Of a DNA stretch of 64,000 nucleotides, positions 33,011-45,900 are shown one piece after another. This DNA is from Mesostigma viride. Taxonomy: Eukaryota > Streptophyta > Mesostigmatophyceae > Mesostigmatales > Mesostigmataceae. The notes under the pieces are model-generated. The model did no database searches and had not been told where the DNA came from. It worked only from the letters and a program-made list of their open reading frames with translations. Location: NCBI GenBank assembly GCA_009746045.1, contig RPFO01000003.1, positions 1,283,969 to 1,347,968 on the forward strand. The letters run 5' to 3'. Each line of letters opens with the position of its first letter. Within the stretch, counting starts at the first letter, position 1. A program made the translations under genes and the position numbers.

Positions 33011-34708
33011 TTTTCACTGTTTTTCACTTAGGACTTGGCCGATTTTGGAGGTCGCGGACGTGTCACGCGGTGGGGAGAGGCCCAGAAACCTGTCGGTGGT
33101 GCTGAAATTGCAGCGAGTGCATAGCTACTTGCTAGTACACGCGTGACGGTGTGCCTATTTACATTTTTTGACAGGATTTTTTATTGCGCGGGAGAAAAGC
33201 TGTATGTGGGGACAGCCTGGCAGAATCATAAGGTTTAGGGACGGGTGCACTTCCAGAAGACGCAGAAGAGTGACGTATATATTACTCCGTGGCATGCCTT
33301 GCGCATGACACGCAAGTACTTACTTACTTAGAAGATGACTCACCTCTAGCTAGGCCTAAGTGCGCAGGAGTACTACGCACGGACCTACGCGATATTCAAG
33401 TATCGCCGAATCAGACAGGTTGACCACGGCAGGTTCCAGATTATGGTTTTGGGGGGTCTGGCATAGGACCCTCACCTACACTAACACAAAAACACCTAAA
33501 CTAACATACTGACATCTTGGGGAGACGTCCACTATCTGGGAATTCAGTGCGCGCTCCATGGCTGGACGTCCCCCGACGGCCGGGCACATGAGATGAATTA
33601 AATATATTATTAATCCGCGCTTGTCGAGTCCTGCAGGATATATGGAAATGAATGGAGGTGCATGGAAAGCGCTGGTCGATTTGCATGCAGCTGGCTCCCC
33701 TCCATGGCAGATGACATTGATCAGCACGTATCGTATTGGCCAGCCCTGGGCGGCCTTCCGCCGCCTTGATAGGTTCTGGACATGCCGCTACCTGGGTAAG
33801 CAGCGCAAGACCTTGTCGGCCCTTGCAATGACTTTATGGCGCAAGTTTATTGAAAGTAGGCAGTTAATACTTATCAATGCCCCCATGTCCCACTTGGCAG
33901 AAGTGGCAAGTATGATCACATCTAACAGAAACATTTTACCTGTTTCCAAGGGCATTTGTGGATAAAATAAGAAAAGAACGGTTGGTATACAAGCTAGAAA
34001 AGGCACACCTTGCACAGGCATGCCTGCCCATGGAAAAAGCATTAACCCTGGGCACTTGGCTCAGGTCTACCTCCTGCAGTCGCCGCCTAGGTGCCACGAG
34101 ATGCAGCAACCTAGTAGGGACTACCTGAGAATTCCCGCTCAGGGCTGACGGGAGCATGCCAGGGCTAGCGTTCCTGGGTCATGAGCCATGCTCCTCTCCA
34201 TGGACAAAATGCACATAATGCGAGCCACGTTCAAACAGCGGCAGCAGCAGCGAGTCATGCGCCAGCGGCCCCACCCCTGCCTCTTCCACACAGCATCCCT
34301 GCCGAGTGCGGCCAGAAAGCTGGGACGCTTAGATCTGCGTAGGCAAAGCATGGGGCACATTAGGTACATCATAGGGCACAACAGAACAAAGCATGAGGTT
34401 GAACCATCCGTGACTCCAAACAGGCACATTCTTTCAGGAGCAAACTTCACGGTGGGTAACTGGTGCAGCACATAAGGCTGCGCTAGCTATGCACGCAGAT
34501 GTACTTTGGAAAATAAAAAAAGTCCAGGTGCCGCCAGCAGCAGCTCGACAGCAGCTTTACCCGAAAAAGTTGAACATGCACCGACCCGGCATGAAAAACA
34601 ATGCCAAATAATATTATCCGATAACAATGTCCATGAGCAGAAACTAGTAACCACCCTTTTGTCCACCCATGTGCATGCACGTATAACAACAGGCAGCGCG
34701 CATCATCA
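33011..34708. other. No gene recognised
   Basis: About 1.7 kb between the retroelement nest and eIF1A. A plus-strand frame at 33621-33965 is open but has no recognisable motif. If the last eIF1A donor (see that gene) is used, its terminal exon would lie here, but I could not find an acidic C-terminal exon. Confidence 0.35.
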
Positions 34709-37700
34709 TCAGCGGCGGGCGCTCACCTCGCTGATGTCGTCGAAGTCGAAGTAGTCGTCCTCCTCCTCGTTCTCCGCAGCGAAGGTATCCGTCTCGTTCA
34801 CGCGGACTGTGGGCACAGAGACGCAAGTAGACCAACAAGCACAAGGTCAAGCCACAGGAAACAGGAGGGGCAGGCAAAAGGATAAATACATGCCAACTGT
34901 AGCTTGTTGAGGCAGACTGGGGGGTGAAACCATAGCGACACATAGCATGAGCACACAAGGTTCGGGTTTATTATTTAGGGTATGGGGATTAGGGATTAGC
35001 AGACAAGAAGGGCAGGCCATGAAATAAGAACACGCCGATTGATTGAAGACATATCGCCGGTTATCTAGCTGATAACAGGAGACGGTCCCGCAAGCTTGCT
35101 GTGATGTAAACCCAAGGGTACAATCTATCAGTTGAGCCTCGTATACTGCTACTAATCCACCCGACCACATCAATCACACAACCAGTGCACGCCAGAAATC
35201 CGGAGAGTTCGGAACATGGTAGCTCAAGCCTGCTGTTATCCTATCCGCATCATTCAGGATGATGGCAAGGAATGGAGGTGTGGCCATGCACGTTAAAAAC
35301 TATGGCTAGCGAACGTTCCGAGCAAGACCTGAGCAAGACCTAGACGGTGCAGCTAAAAAACAAACTAACGTGATCAGTGCGTTTGTTCCTAGCGGCCAGG
35401 AGCGTCCAGTTGTAAGCACCACTGCTGCGGCCCAACCATATGCCCGCCTGCCTGCCCACCTTCCCATCCACCCACTTGCCATGCATGCGGCTTGTTTGAA
35501 CACAGACAAGCATGCTGCGCGAAGCCGCAATCAACATCTGGGTGGGTGCATCACCCTAGGGAAAGGGGGCCACACAAAATGACACACAAGGCCGTACAGT
35601 AACCACCGTCTACTCACAGCCGCCAACGGGCTACTGGGAGGAAGATCAGCTATCTACTGGCCTACACTGAAGGGCACTCACATCGCCCGATTGGCTAGAC
35701 TAACGGGGACTTCCTGTCCCACTTGGCCTATGCAAAGGGGGGGGGGGGGGGTATTGATTTATCATGACACCCCAACTCGTGGGGACATTGATCTATCATG
35801 TGCTTACACAGTAAAAGGGGCTCACAGCGCCCAATTCACGGCTTTCACTGAAAGGAGAGTCACTGTCCCACGTGGCCTGTGTGCTTTGAGAGGGACTGAC
35901 TGTCCTACTGGCATGTAGGCTCTAAAGGGGGACTCACTTGATTCGGGCAGCTCCCCGTAGGCTTTCAAACTGCGCGCCTCGTCCGCCATGTACCTGCAGC
36001 GCCGAGGGAAGAAAACGATTGGAACGCACATCAAGGCACGGGAGCAGGTTTGCACACATGGTTCACACGCAAGACATTTGGGTCCATATACCAGTAACAC
36101 CGAGGACAGACAGCAAACACATGTGACGCAAAGGGGAAAAGGTCGAATGAAAGCAACAACGCGTGTGAGTGTGCATTCAGTAGCGGTGGCGGCGGCGGTG
36201 GCGGTGGTGGTGGCGGTGGCAGGGGCAATGGCAGTTGGTGGCATGGGGACGACTACCGCAGGAAGTCACCAGTAGGCGGGGACCATCCCATCTGCTAACT
36301 TTGGAATCTACACCTCCAACCTTAGAGCTATGCCCACACAAAACTAGCCACACAGCTCAACAGCACCGAAACTACCCTCTTCTAATCTGATCTCATGTCT
36401 GATCTTACAACTCACTTTTGAATGACGTCAGCTTTCTCGTCCTGGTAGTCACGCAGACCGACCAGGATGACATCACCCTGCAGAGGGGGCACGGGGGCAA
36501 CGCAATGGAGGGCAAGACCGCGATGAAGCCTGAGGTCAGATACCCACTGCCAGACGTGGGCAAGCACATCCGAAGCAAAACAGCTGACCACGGATGACGG
36601 CAGAGCACATAAGAGGGTTGGGGAATAAAAAAAAGCTAAATGACCGGGGGGGGGGGGGGAGGGCGAGGGCAAGCGGCGGGGACGGGGGGGGGAAGAGAAA
36701 ATGGGAGGGGAGGAAAGCGGTGCGTGTGAGGGGAAGGGGAAGAGGACGAGAACTGAAAAGGAAGAGTGACATGCATTTGTAGCTGTCCCACGGCAGTCGG
36801 GCATATCCCGACTACATACCCATGCTCAAGGAAAAAGTGGCACGCCCACGTCCCATGTTAGCCCAACCACACACAAATACGGTGTTCCAAGACCACCCTT
36901 CCAACAACCAGGGCTCAATAAATACCCCAGCACCAGACCCTTCAGGCTTCCACGTACCGCGTTGACCCAGACCTTCTTGCGCATCTTTCCGCGGATATGG
37001 CACAACCGCTTCACGCCGTCCATGCACTGCGCCTCCAGGCGCCCGTTGCCCAGCATGCGCACGACCTGCGCGTACTCTGTGGTGCAGCACCACACAGAGC
37101 ATGCAATCAGAGAAATGGTCAAAGCAGTAATAAGCACCGGCAAGCTAGAGCAGGAATTACAACCGGCAACCGAGAGCAGAACTTAGAACCGGCAAGGTAA
37201 CACAACACACGGGCCACAGTGCCCAGCACGCGCGCGCATGACCTGTGTCTACTCTGTGGGCTTAAGCAAGTGGTCGCAACAAGCGGTCGAAGCAGGGACT
37301 CATACCAGGTGGTTAAGCAGAGAATCCACCGCGATGACCCACAACAACACAAAACAAACAGCCAGACTGCCCAGCATGCCCACCACTTGGGCGCATTGGT
37401 TCAAACAAATGACCACAAAGAACGAACAAACCGAGGGGGCCGCAGGGACCACGTATGTAGGACCATGTATATATATTTATAATAATTTTTAATAAATAGT
37501 TATGCTACCCCCAGACTATTCGCGCTGGTTCCCCACATTGTCCGCGCTGGTGGTTGAGGGTCGAGGGTCGAGGGTCGAGGGTCGGTAACAAGCACACGTG
37601 GGAACACGCATGTGCCTCATGTGGACCTTAATTGAGAGTGTGTACTTCAGCGGACACACGCGCGCGGCTAGTGCATGTGTCCGGTGCGGCACACACGAGA

Positions 37701-39002
37701 CATAAGGCAACGCCACCGCCAGCTGGGGATGCACGTGGCGAGGTAGACACGGCACTGCGACATAAAGGTAATGTGCGCGGAAGAACAGCGACAGCCCTAC
37801 CAGGTTGCAAGGCAACGGCAACAGGGAAGACAGTGGGGGGGAGCACAACATGATGGGGGGCAAGCTGGGCGGGTAGAAACATGGGCACATGGGGGTTGGG
37901 CATGACAGGCAGCCGCTGTGCAAGTGTCTCAGTTGGTGGGGGTGGGCACAACGGGCTGAATCCCTTCCATGTACATAGAATAAAACCTCAAAACGGGCTC
38001 ACCACCCGAAACAGGTTCAACACCTTCTGAGTAAAACTTGTTGCGGAAGTCGGGGCATGCGGACAAGTGGGGGACCGGGTGGGGTTGGTGGTGGGGGGGG
38101 GGCTGGGGGGGAGGGGGAAGGACATGCGCACATGCCACCTGCAGGGACAGGGAAGCATGCCTGCACACCAACACAAGCACACCCGCGGTACTGCTGGTAG
38201 CCTCGCAAACTTTATAACAGTGGTCCCTGCCTAAGGGCAGACAGCTGGCCCCTGCACCCCATGCACACACATGCACAACATCGCGGGATGGTGCAGCTAC
38301 ACAGACTATAACACGGTGGCAAAGTGCAGCTCAAGGGGCCTATCAAAACACACTCGGAGGAGAAAAAACTGCAGCACAAGTGGCCGCCAGTAAGCTAGAC
38401 GCCAAACCTCAGCACACATGTGAGGAAGAGCGGCAACAAGATAGCAAAAAAGGTGCACGCCAGAGGCCTGCTAAACTAGCCAGGAAGGCCTCACTTATTG
38501 CGGGGAGCACAACAGGGGATGCAACAACTCTCCTTTAAACACACGACTAGCCTGCGAATGACCGCATACGGCGCGAATAATGCGTACTGCTACAAACCGA
38601 CTTCACGACACAGCGCAGCCGGAGAAATCACACAAAAAAAGCGCCAGACACGTAGCTAAACTTACTGGGCAAAGCGCCCGTGCATGCGCCAAGTCACCCA
38701 GAACATGGAGACCCGCGCAGAACACATAGGCAAAGATCCTTGGCATACCTTGCCCATCCTCCTTGAAGACCAGTTCCCGCTTCTCGTCGTTCTCGTTCTT
38801 TCCTCTCCTACGGTTCTTTCCTCCCTTTCCTGGGGTTACACAAGATATCACAAGTGCAGCCAAAGTTACATCGGGTCAGATGCACCTCCATAAGCGCTAT
38901 TACAATTTACCAAGAAAAGGATATGCACCCCCGACTAGTTACCGAATACTCTCATTCACGAAATCCAAACTGCAACGCCCACGCACCCTTATTCTTCGGC
39001 AT
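34709..39002 (-). CDS. EIF1A: Translation initiation factor eIF1A, six coding exons
   Basis: eIF1A binds the 40S A site and supports scanning and start-codon selection. Exons (minus strand): 39002-38987, 38829-38749, 37076-36958, 36477-36416, 35993-35938 and 34806-34709. All junctions are GT-AG and the phases fit (1,1,0,2,1). The joined product is 143 residues, against about 144 in animals. It starts [20 protein letters not shown], with the basic N-terminal tail typical of the family. The OB-fold carries [32 protein letters not shown] and [19 protein letters not shown]. Then come [18 protein letters not shown] and an acidic tail [20 protein letters not shown]. The end reads [10 protein letters not shown] rather than the usual DIDDI-type terminus. 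A perfect donor, GAG then GTGAGC, lies at 34726, so a further small exon is possible. Confidence 0.93.
37205..37400 (-). repeat. Intronic decayed copies of the start of eIF1A exon 3
   Basis: The exon 3 acceptor and first ~25 bases (minus CACAGAGTACGCGCAGGTCG...ATGCTGGGCA, up to about 37085) reappear twice in the upstream intron: about 37208-37262 (CCACAGAGTAGACACAGGTC, then GTGCTGGGCAC) and, weaker, about 37364-37400. Neither copy keeps the reading frame. They look like old tandem duplications across the exon boundary. Confidence 0.55.
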
Positions 39003-39906
39003 GGTTTCTGGTAAAAAGCACTAAATTATCAGCAGCCGCGTCTCCGAATCCGCAGGAAAAACGGAACGAACTAATCAAGCAGGCTTCCCAACCGTTTATA
39101 GGTCCTTTGCTCAACGCCTGGCTGCAACAACGCTACTCCCTCGCACAAAATACAGCTGCCCAGCACGCTGATTTGCGCCTTAGGAGAGAAAGGGCAACCG
39201 AAGCCGCCAAAACCTTGCCTATGAAGCCTTGCGAGGACTTCCAGAGATGCTCGTCTCCCAAGCGATGCTCGTGGTTTTATATTGCACTCTTTCGCGGGAC
39301 GGAAGGGACGGACGCCTGCTGGGGAAGCGATTTTCCGCGGGTCTTCCTTTGAAGGGAAAGCGCGGGTTTACTAGGGTTTGTCTTTTTCGCGCTGCCTGCT
39401 ACGGTCCGTGTACGATACAGGCTTGCTGCGACCAACATGGTTTGGGGCTTTGTGTTGCGGATATCTTTGCTCTACAGTAGCAGTAAGCTAGTCGGGGCCT
39501 TGGGGAATGTCCGCAAGCTGGTGCCAAGAACCGTTCTTATGCCAAGTTGCCAAAACGCAAAAAGGCACAGGGAAAACAGGAAGCTCCTAAAACAAGCCTA
39601 AAACAGTAAAATTTACGCACGCGGCATGCATCATACTGGTCTATACCGGCCATGTTCCGTACGATACGACACGCTACGACTTTCCCGTAGCGAAAGCGTG
39701 CAAGATGCCAGTAGTAGCATAATGACTATCATTGTTAACTGCCGTGTTTTCCATAGGTAATTAACGATCCACTGTCCATACAGTACAGCCATGGCGGTAA
39801 AGAATGCCTTGCCAGCGTCGGGGGAAAGAGAGGTGTAGGGCAATCATGAAACCTTTAGAGGTCCTTTAGGCTCGTTAATAGACCTATTCCTGAAAGGATT
39901 GGTATA
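39003..39906. promoter_or_regulatory. Shared upstream region of divergent eIF1A and Nup214
   Basis: The two ATGs face away from each other with 904 bp between them, so this tract holds both promoters and 5'UTRs. I see no clear TATA box or other defined element. Short frames inside it have no support. Confidence 0.5.
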
Positions 39907-42900
39907 ATGTCGGGGGCTGTTTCACCCAAGCTCCTGACGGCGGCCTCCGGGCCACCGCAGGTGTTGACCAACGACATTATCTTTGCTCGGGTGGGGCAAT
40001 TCAGAATTCACCCTGCTAAAGACGAGATTGCAGCAGACGAGCTTCGTGGCTATGCAAAGCATGTTGTGGTCTCCAATCGTTACAACGTCACCGTCATGGT
40101 CGATGACCTTGGGATGTACGTGGCAAGAACCTCTCTATTCGTGGGATGGGCTAAGAAGATGAAACAATTGGGGAAGGAGGAGGTGCTACAGCCTGGAGAT
40201 CGAGAGCAGGTGACCTTCATCCCCTTGGATGATCTGATGCAGGTATCGCTTTCGGCGGATGAGCTTACGCTGCTGGCCATGACGTCTTCCCAGGTGCTTC
40301 TCTACCCGCTGCCCTCGCTTGTCGAGCGCACGTCCTTGACGCCTCTTCAGTGTTTCGATACGCCGGAAGGTGGATTTTCCCAGTTAGAATGGAGCCACGG
40401 TAGCGACAGCTCGCGCTTCCTGGCGCTTCGTCGGAGCGATGGTGCCGTCCTGACGAACACTGGACGCCTGCCCGTGGACGGGGCCATCCTGGCTGCCTGC
40501 TGGAGCCCGGACGGCGGCCACGTGGCCTTCGCACCGTCCCCAAAGGATGGGGACTCTGGCCCCGTCATCGTCATCGGAAAGTTGGACGCGGCTTCAGGCA
40601 GGTTGACGGACACAATTTCCTACGCTTTGGATGCTCCGGTGATGGTGGACTCCCTGCGCTGGGTGGAGCCAGGGTGCATGATTGTGAGCTGCATCAAACG
40701 CGCGGATGATGGCATGGAGGACGAGTACCCGTTGTATGTGGTTCGGAACAGGTCACCCAGCACAACTCTTTTGACCGCTCCTGGCCAGTTGCTTCACTTT
40801 GAGGAGGCAGAGGGCTTGTGTCGATCCATGGACCCCGGGTCTACCGCTCAAGGTGGGTGAATGCAAGAAGTTATTTCTATTTTTGTTATCTTGTTCCAGA
40901 ACACGGAATGTTGGCCTGCTGCTTAGCTTGCATTTACAACCTTAATTGTGCGCGTGAATTTGGAAGTTTTTGTTAGCTCAAGCTGAAGAATTTCACAGGT
41001 TTATGAGCTGTCAATTTTGGTGCATTTAACCAGTTGTAGTAGCTGAAGGTCGGTGAAAAGGCAAAAGCATTTTAAAAGCGCGTGGCTTGGGTGGATTGTT
41101 TGCCACTTTTCGGTGCACTTGCGTGTGCCGTCCCGTGCGTGCTTATGCGCTAGTTTCCTAAACAATTTTCATAAAATATTATACATGTCTGTTTAGAACA
41201 CTGTCGGTGGGCTTGATTAGTTTGTTTGCCTGTGCATGGCGGGCCAGTCCACCCGTCAATGGTTAGGGATGCCAGCTGTCTTTAGTCGTGTGCTGGCAGT
41301 TTAAGGCTAAGTTGGAGACTGATTTCATGGTATGGTGTAGTGTACATGGTAGGGTGCAATGGATCGTGCGATGTGCAGTGTGATGCATGGTGCAGTATTT
41401 GAATTCTGGAGGCATGGTGCTGCCTATGGGATACCCCCGTGTGTCAGCAGTAACCATTGAGGGGCTAGGAACACCCCTTTTTCTTTCACTGGTCTGTCCT
41501 GTCATACCAAAGAACGCCTGCTGTCAGCATGGCGGATGGGCCGGGTGCCGCGGTTTCTGGCGCGCCTGGGTGAAGGCGCGCTATGGTAGGGTCATGAGTG
41601 GGAAGGGTTGACGTTTGTTTCTGTACTTTGCCAATGTTGGACTTCGTCACCATTTGTATTTTTCGACTTGCTAAACTCTTTTCATGGCCTGTGTCATTCT
41701 GGCGACGGCGCCATGTGCCATTTTTTTCCTGGCATGGGGGTCGGGGTGGGGTGGGCGCTGGGACCCACAGACACAGGGCCCTATTTGCACGTGGACTACA
41801 TCCGTGGCTGGAGGATGGCGGTCATCGCCCACCGCAAGAGCTCTGATGACCACGTCGGGCTGATCGGGTGGGAGGACCCCTCGGATGCAGCGGTGGCGGC
41901 CAACCCTGCGCCCATTGCGTTTGTGGTGGATGGTGACTATGTGCCACGGGTAGAGTTGACAGCGGATTATGGGGACCGGTTTGTCACGGGCATCGCGGTG
42001 GTGCTGAACAGGGACGCCAACCAGGTGAGCTGCTGGTTGATAGGTGCTGGGTAGGTGCTGGGTGGGTGCTGAGTAGGTGCTGAGTAGGTGCTGAGTAGGT
42101 GCTGAATGGGTGCTGAAGGGTGCTGAAGGGTGCTGAATAGGTGCTGAATAGCTGATCATTAAGTGGGGAATAGGGTCGCCAACCAGGTGAGCTGTCAGGA
42201 AGTTGGGGCAGTTTGCCAGATTTGTGGCCGCCAGGATCTTATCTATTAGGTTTCTTCCGGACAAGTTTTCTTTACTGCGCTCATGGCACCGGGGGCCTCA
42301 TGGCAGTTATTTATCACGCTCTTATGCTACGTTATCTAGCTCGTCCCATGCTGCCCCTAAAATTGAGCCAAAGCCGATGGTTCTACGCAACGCACGCGGC
42401 TGATGTCCGTCTGGAGAGGGCGACCGCTATGTTTATAGTCACCACGCCCTTGGTCCCTGGCTAGCCACTCGTTCCCTGGCCACCCATGCGACCTCCCGTA
42501 GAAAACCCCTGTTGTTTGCATGGCTCTGCCTGTCCTTATGCTCCCATCTCGTTCCTGTGCTGCGCTGTTGCCTAATGCCTAAGCCGCTACTGCCTAGCGC
42601 CTCCCTGTTGCTTTTCCCGCGTGTCTGTATTCTTGCGCCGATGACTGTCCTCTGCCCGCCCCCACCCACCCACCCACCCACCCACCCACCCACCCACCCA
42701 CCCACCCACCCACCCACCCACCCACCCACCCACCCACCCACCCACCCACCCACCCACCCACCCACCCACCCACCCACCCACCCACCCACCCACCCACCCA
42801 CCCACCCACAGGAACTTTTGTCCGACCCCAGAGACCCCACAGGGGAGACGATGCTGCCCGCGAGCCCGCTGCTGTTCGTGGTGACAGCGGACAGAATGGT

Positions 42901-45900
42901 CTACCTGTACCAGTTCCTGTGGGAGGGCGCGGCACACGTGGGCGACAGGCTTCTGCTGCCGACGCAACCTCTCCCCCGCCAGGTGGCGATCACCCAGCTG
43001 CCCGACGACATCCTGTCGGAGGCGGGAAGCCAGGGTGTGGCTGCGAGTGGTGGATCAGGGGAGGGTGGAGAAGGGGCCCAGGGAGATGGGGCCAGTGGGG
43101 AAGAGTCCGCTGAGGAGGACCGGCCCCAGGAGGCTGCCAATATCGTTGCCAGGTCAGCCGATGGGCCAAGCAAACAGGAAGACAAGGCAGCTCTGTCCGA
43201 ACCTACAAACGACTTTGCTGCAAAGGATGTGCCACCGGTTACGAAGGCAGCCCCACCCGCGGGCCCCCTTGTTTCTAGCCAGGGTGCCTCTCTTTTCTCC
43301 GTACCTGCACCGCAACACGTGGCAGATGCCAGCGCCCCGTTTGGTGCCGGGGCAAAGCCATTCTCATTCGGCGGCCCGGTTCAGTCCATGCAGCCTTTGT
43401 TTGGTGGCGGCACCACATCCGCCCAGTCGGGTGCCACCCAGCCCCTATTTGGGGGCGCGCTGTCTAGTCCATCTCTATTAGGGGGCGGACAGTCTAGTCC
43501 GTCCCTATTCGGGGGCCCGCAGTCTAGTCCGTCCCTATTTGGGGGGGCACAGTCAACACCACCGCCATTCGGTGCAGCACCTTCAGCGACCTCATTGACC
43601 GGAAGTGAGGCTGGCTCAGGTCCCTCCTCCGCCCCCTTTTTTTCATTCGCAACAGGGGGGTTCTCTGCGGCTGCGTTGGCCCCTGCCATGGGGGCGCCCC
43701 TGCCGTCCCTATTCGGAGCCACGCCTTCATCATCTGCATCATCATCCTCATCATCGTCGTCATCAGCAGCATCAGCAGCATCAGGACTGGCAGGTTTCGT
43801 ATCGGGCCAGCCATCGCTCTTTGGCGCCACGGGGTTTGGCATCCCTGCGCCCAAGGATGGTGGCGCAAAACCGGCATTAGCAGCGCCACCGCCGCCATTG
43901 GCGACCTTCGGGGCGGCCCTGACAGACAAACCAGCCGCCGCCCCCCAGGTCCAAGGGACCCTGCAGACCACTCCCGGTCCATTCAGCGCCCCCACATCGT
44001 CATCCGCACCGTCTCTCTTCAGCGGGATGATGTCAGCGACGGCATTCTCAACGCTAACATCAGCGGCATCCACCCCTGCGTTAGGTGTTGGCACCATAAC
44101 CACCGCGGCGTTTGGGCTTACTACCGCTGCCGTCACCGCTGCCCCGTTCCCTGCACCCTCCATAACTGGGCCTGTAGCGGGTGATGGCACCACCACCACC
44201 ACCGGCGTCGGCTTCCTTACAGGGAGTAAGACCTCGTTTTCGTTTGGGGCGGTGGAGGCGACGGCACCGCTGGCATCCGGTTTCACTACACCAGCGGCGC
44301 AGCCAGCATCTACGTTTCCAGTATCCAGCATTGGTGCAGGTCCCACCCGACCTCTGCTGCCGTCTGCCACCCCATCCTTTAATTTCCCCCAACCTTCCGG
44401 AGCTGCCCCGACCGGGCCATCCTCTGCTTCCTTCCTGGGCCCAAAGACGCCTGGAGCTAGAAGCGCCCAGCAGGGCGGGGTATCTGTGGCAACACCAGCG
44501 CTGCCTTCAGCAGCAGCAGCAGCAGCAGTGACACCAAAGCCTTCAAAGCCGCCCCTGCCCAGCATACCTGAGCCCCCTGGGGGTCTCCTGGGCCGGCCTG
44601 CCCCTGGGCAAGGGATAACGGTGGCGAGGCCACCTCGGTTCGCCGTGGATGACGACAGCATACTGCGTGCGGGCCTGTCCCACGCGCTGGCGTCTACTGA
44701 CCGTCACGTGCCCTCCTCGTTCTCGTCCCCCCCGGCAGTGGATGGGGAGGACACGGTGGCCACGCTGCGGGCCGGGTTTGAGGAAGAGCTGCGCCAGGTG
44801 AGGGAGATGTGTGATGAGATGGACCAGTTGGTGGCCGAGAGGCCGGGGGCGGCGGGCAGTAATCAAGCGGGAGCAGGGTCGAAAGCAGGGGATAGTGCGG
44901 GTGCCCGGACAGGGACCGGGAAGAGGGCCATCGAGGACGGGAGCAGTGTGAGTAATAAAGGGGATGTCGCTGGTGGTGCGGGTGTCGGCCCCGGCAGAGG
45001 GAATAAGGTCACATGGGCGGCGAGTCTGGCAGCGTTGGATGAGTCGGTACAGGGGCTGTATCACAGGCATGTCATCATGGCCCACTCGCTGATCAAGCAC
45101 CAGAGGGACGTGTGTGTACAGCTGTCGAGTTTGCAGCGGCTGCTGTCGGCCACGGAGGAGGTGAGCAAGCAATGGAAGGCGGATGAGGGGGGCGAGGCAG
45201 AGAGGGCAGCGGAGGCACCTTTTGGACCATCGTATGGCAGGGGCGGGGGAGTGCCCCCCGCGGTGACATCGCCAGCATCAGCATCGGCACCTGCGGCGGG
45301 AATAGTCTCCCAAGAAGAGCGGATCATGTCTGAGAACGCGGCCAAGCTCGCGACGATGGCGGGACGGATGGCGGAATTGGAGCAAATGCTGGCGGTGCTG
45401 GAGGCGCAATCTGCGCGTCCCGGCGGCGCTCGTCTGGCCAGCATTCACTCTAAGGTCGCTAATGGCTATAACGCGTCTCGTGGGGGTGGCTCTACTCCGA
45501 CCCGCCTTAATTCTGGCGGCGATACTGATGGCAGCAAGACCACTTCTAGTGGCGGTGGCGGCAGCAGCATTACCACTTCTGGTGGTGTAGGTGGCTCTGC
45601 AAGCACCCCCATCCTGCTCTCTCTCTACGGCACGGTGAACAGCCAGCTCGCCGTGGCGCGGTGCCACCTGGCGCAGCTCAAGGACGCCGCGGGACAGCTA
45701 GGGCTGGGTGAGCGGGTGGCGCGCGTTGTGGAGCGTTCGCAAGCACAAGCCGACGAGCACAAGCAGGCCTTGGCGCGGGGGACGCAGCGGACTGGCGGCA
45801 GCATTACTACTCGACTCCATGCCGGGCCAGGCGGTTCTTCTTATGGAGGCCCTGGGGTGGAGGCCACACAAGGATGGCACCAGCGCAGTCCCCCGCGTGG

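Noticed and set aside
33621-33965. Plus-strand 114-codon frame
   Set aside because: No motif, no splice context, and it is isolated between the retroelement nest and eIF1A.
37550-37586. GGGTCGA heptamer repeats considered as telomeric
   Set aside because: Only about four units, in an intron of eIF1A.
42439-42967. Minus-strand Gly-Trp-Val-Gly-Gly frames
   Set aside because: Artefact of the CCCA microsatellite read in reverse.
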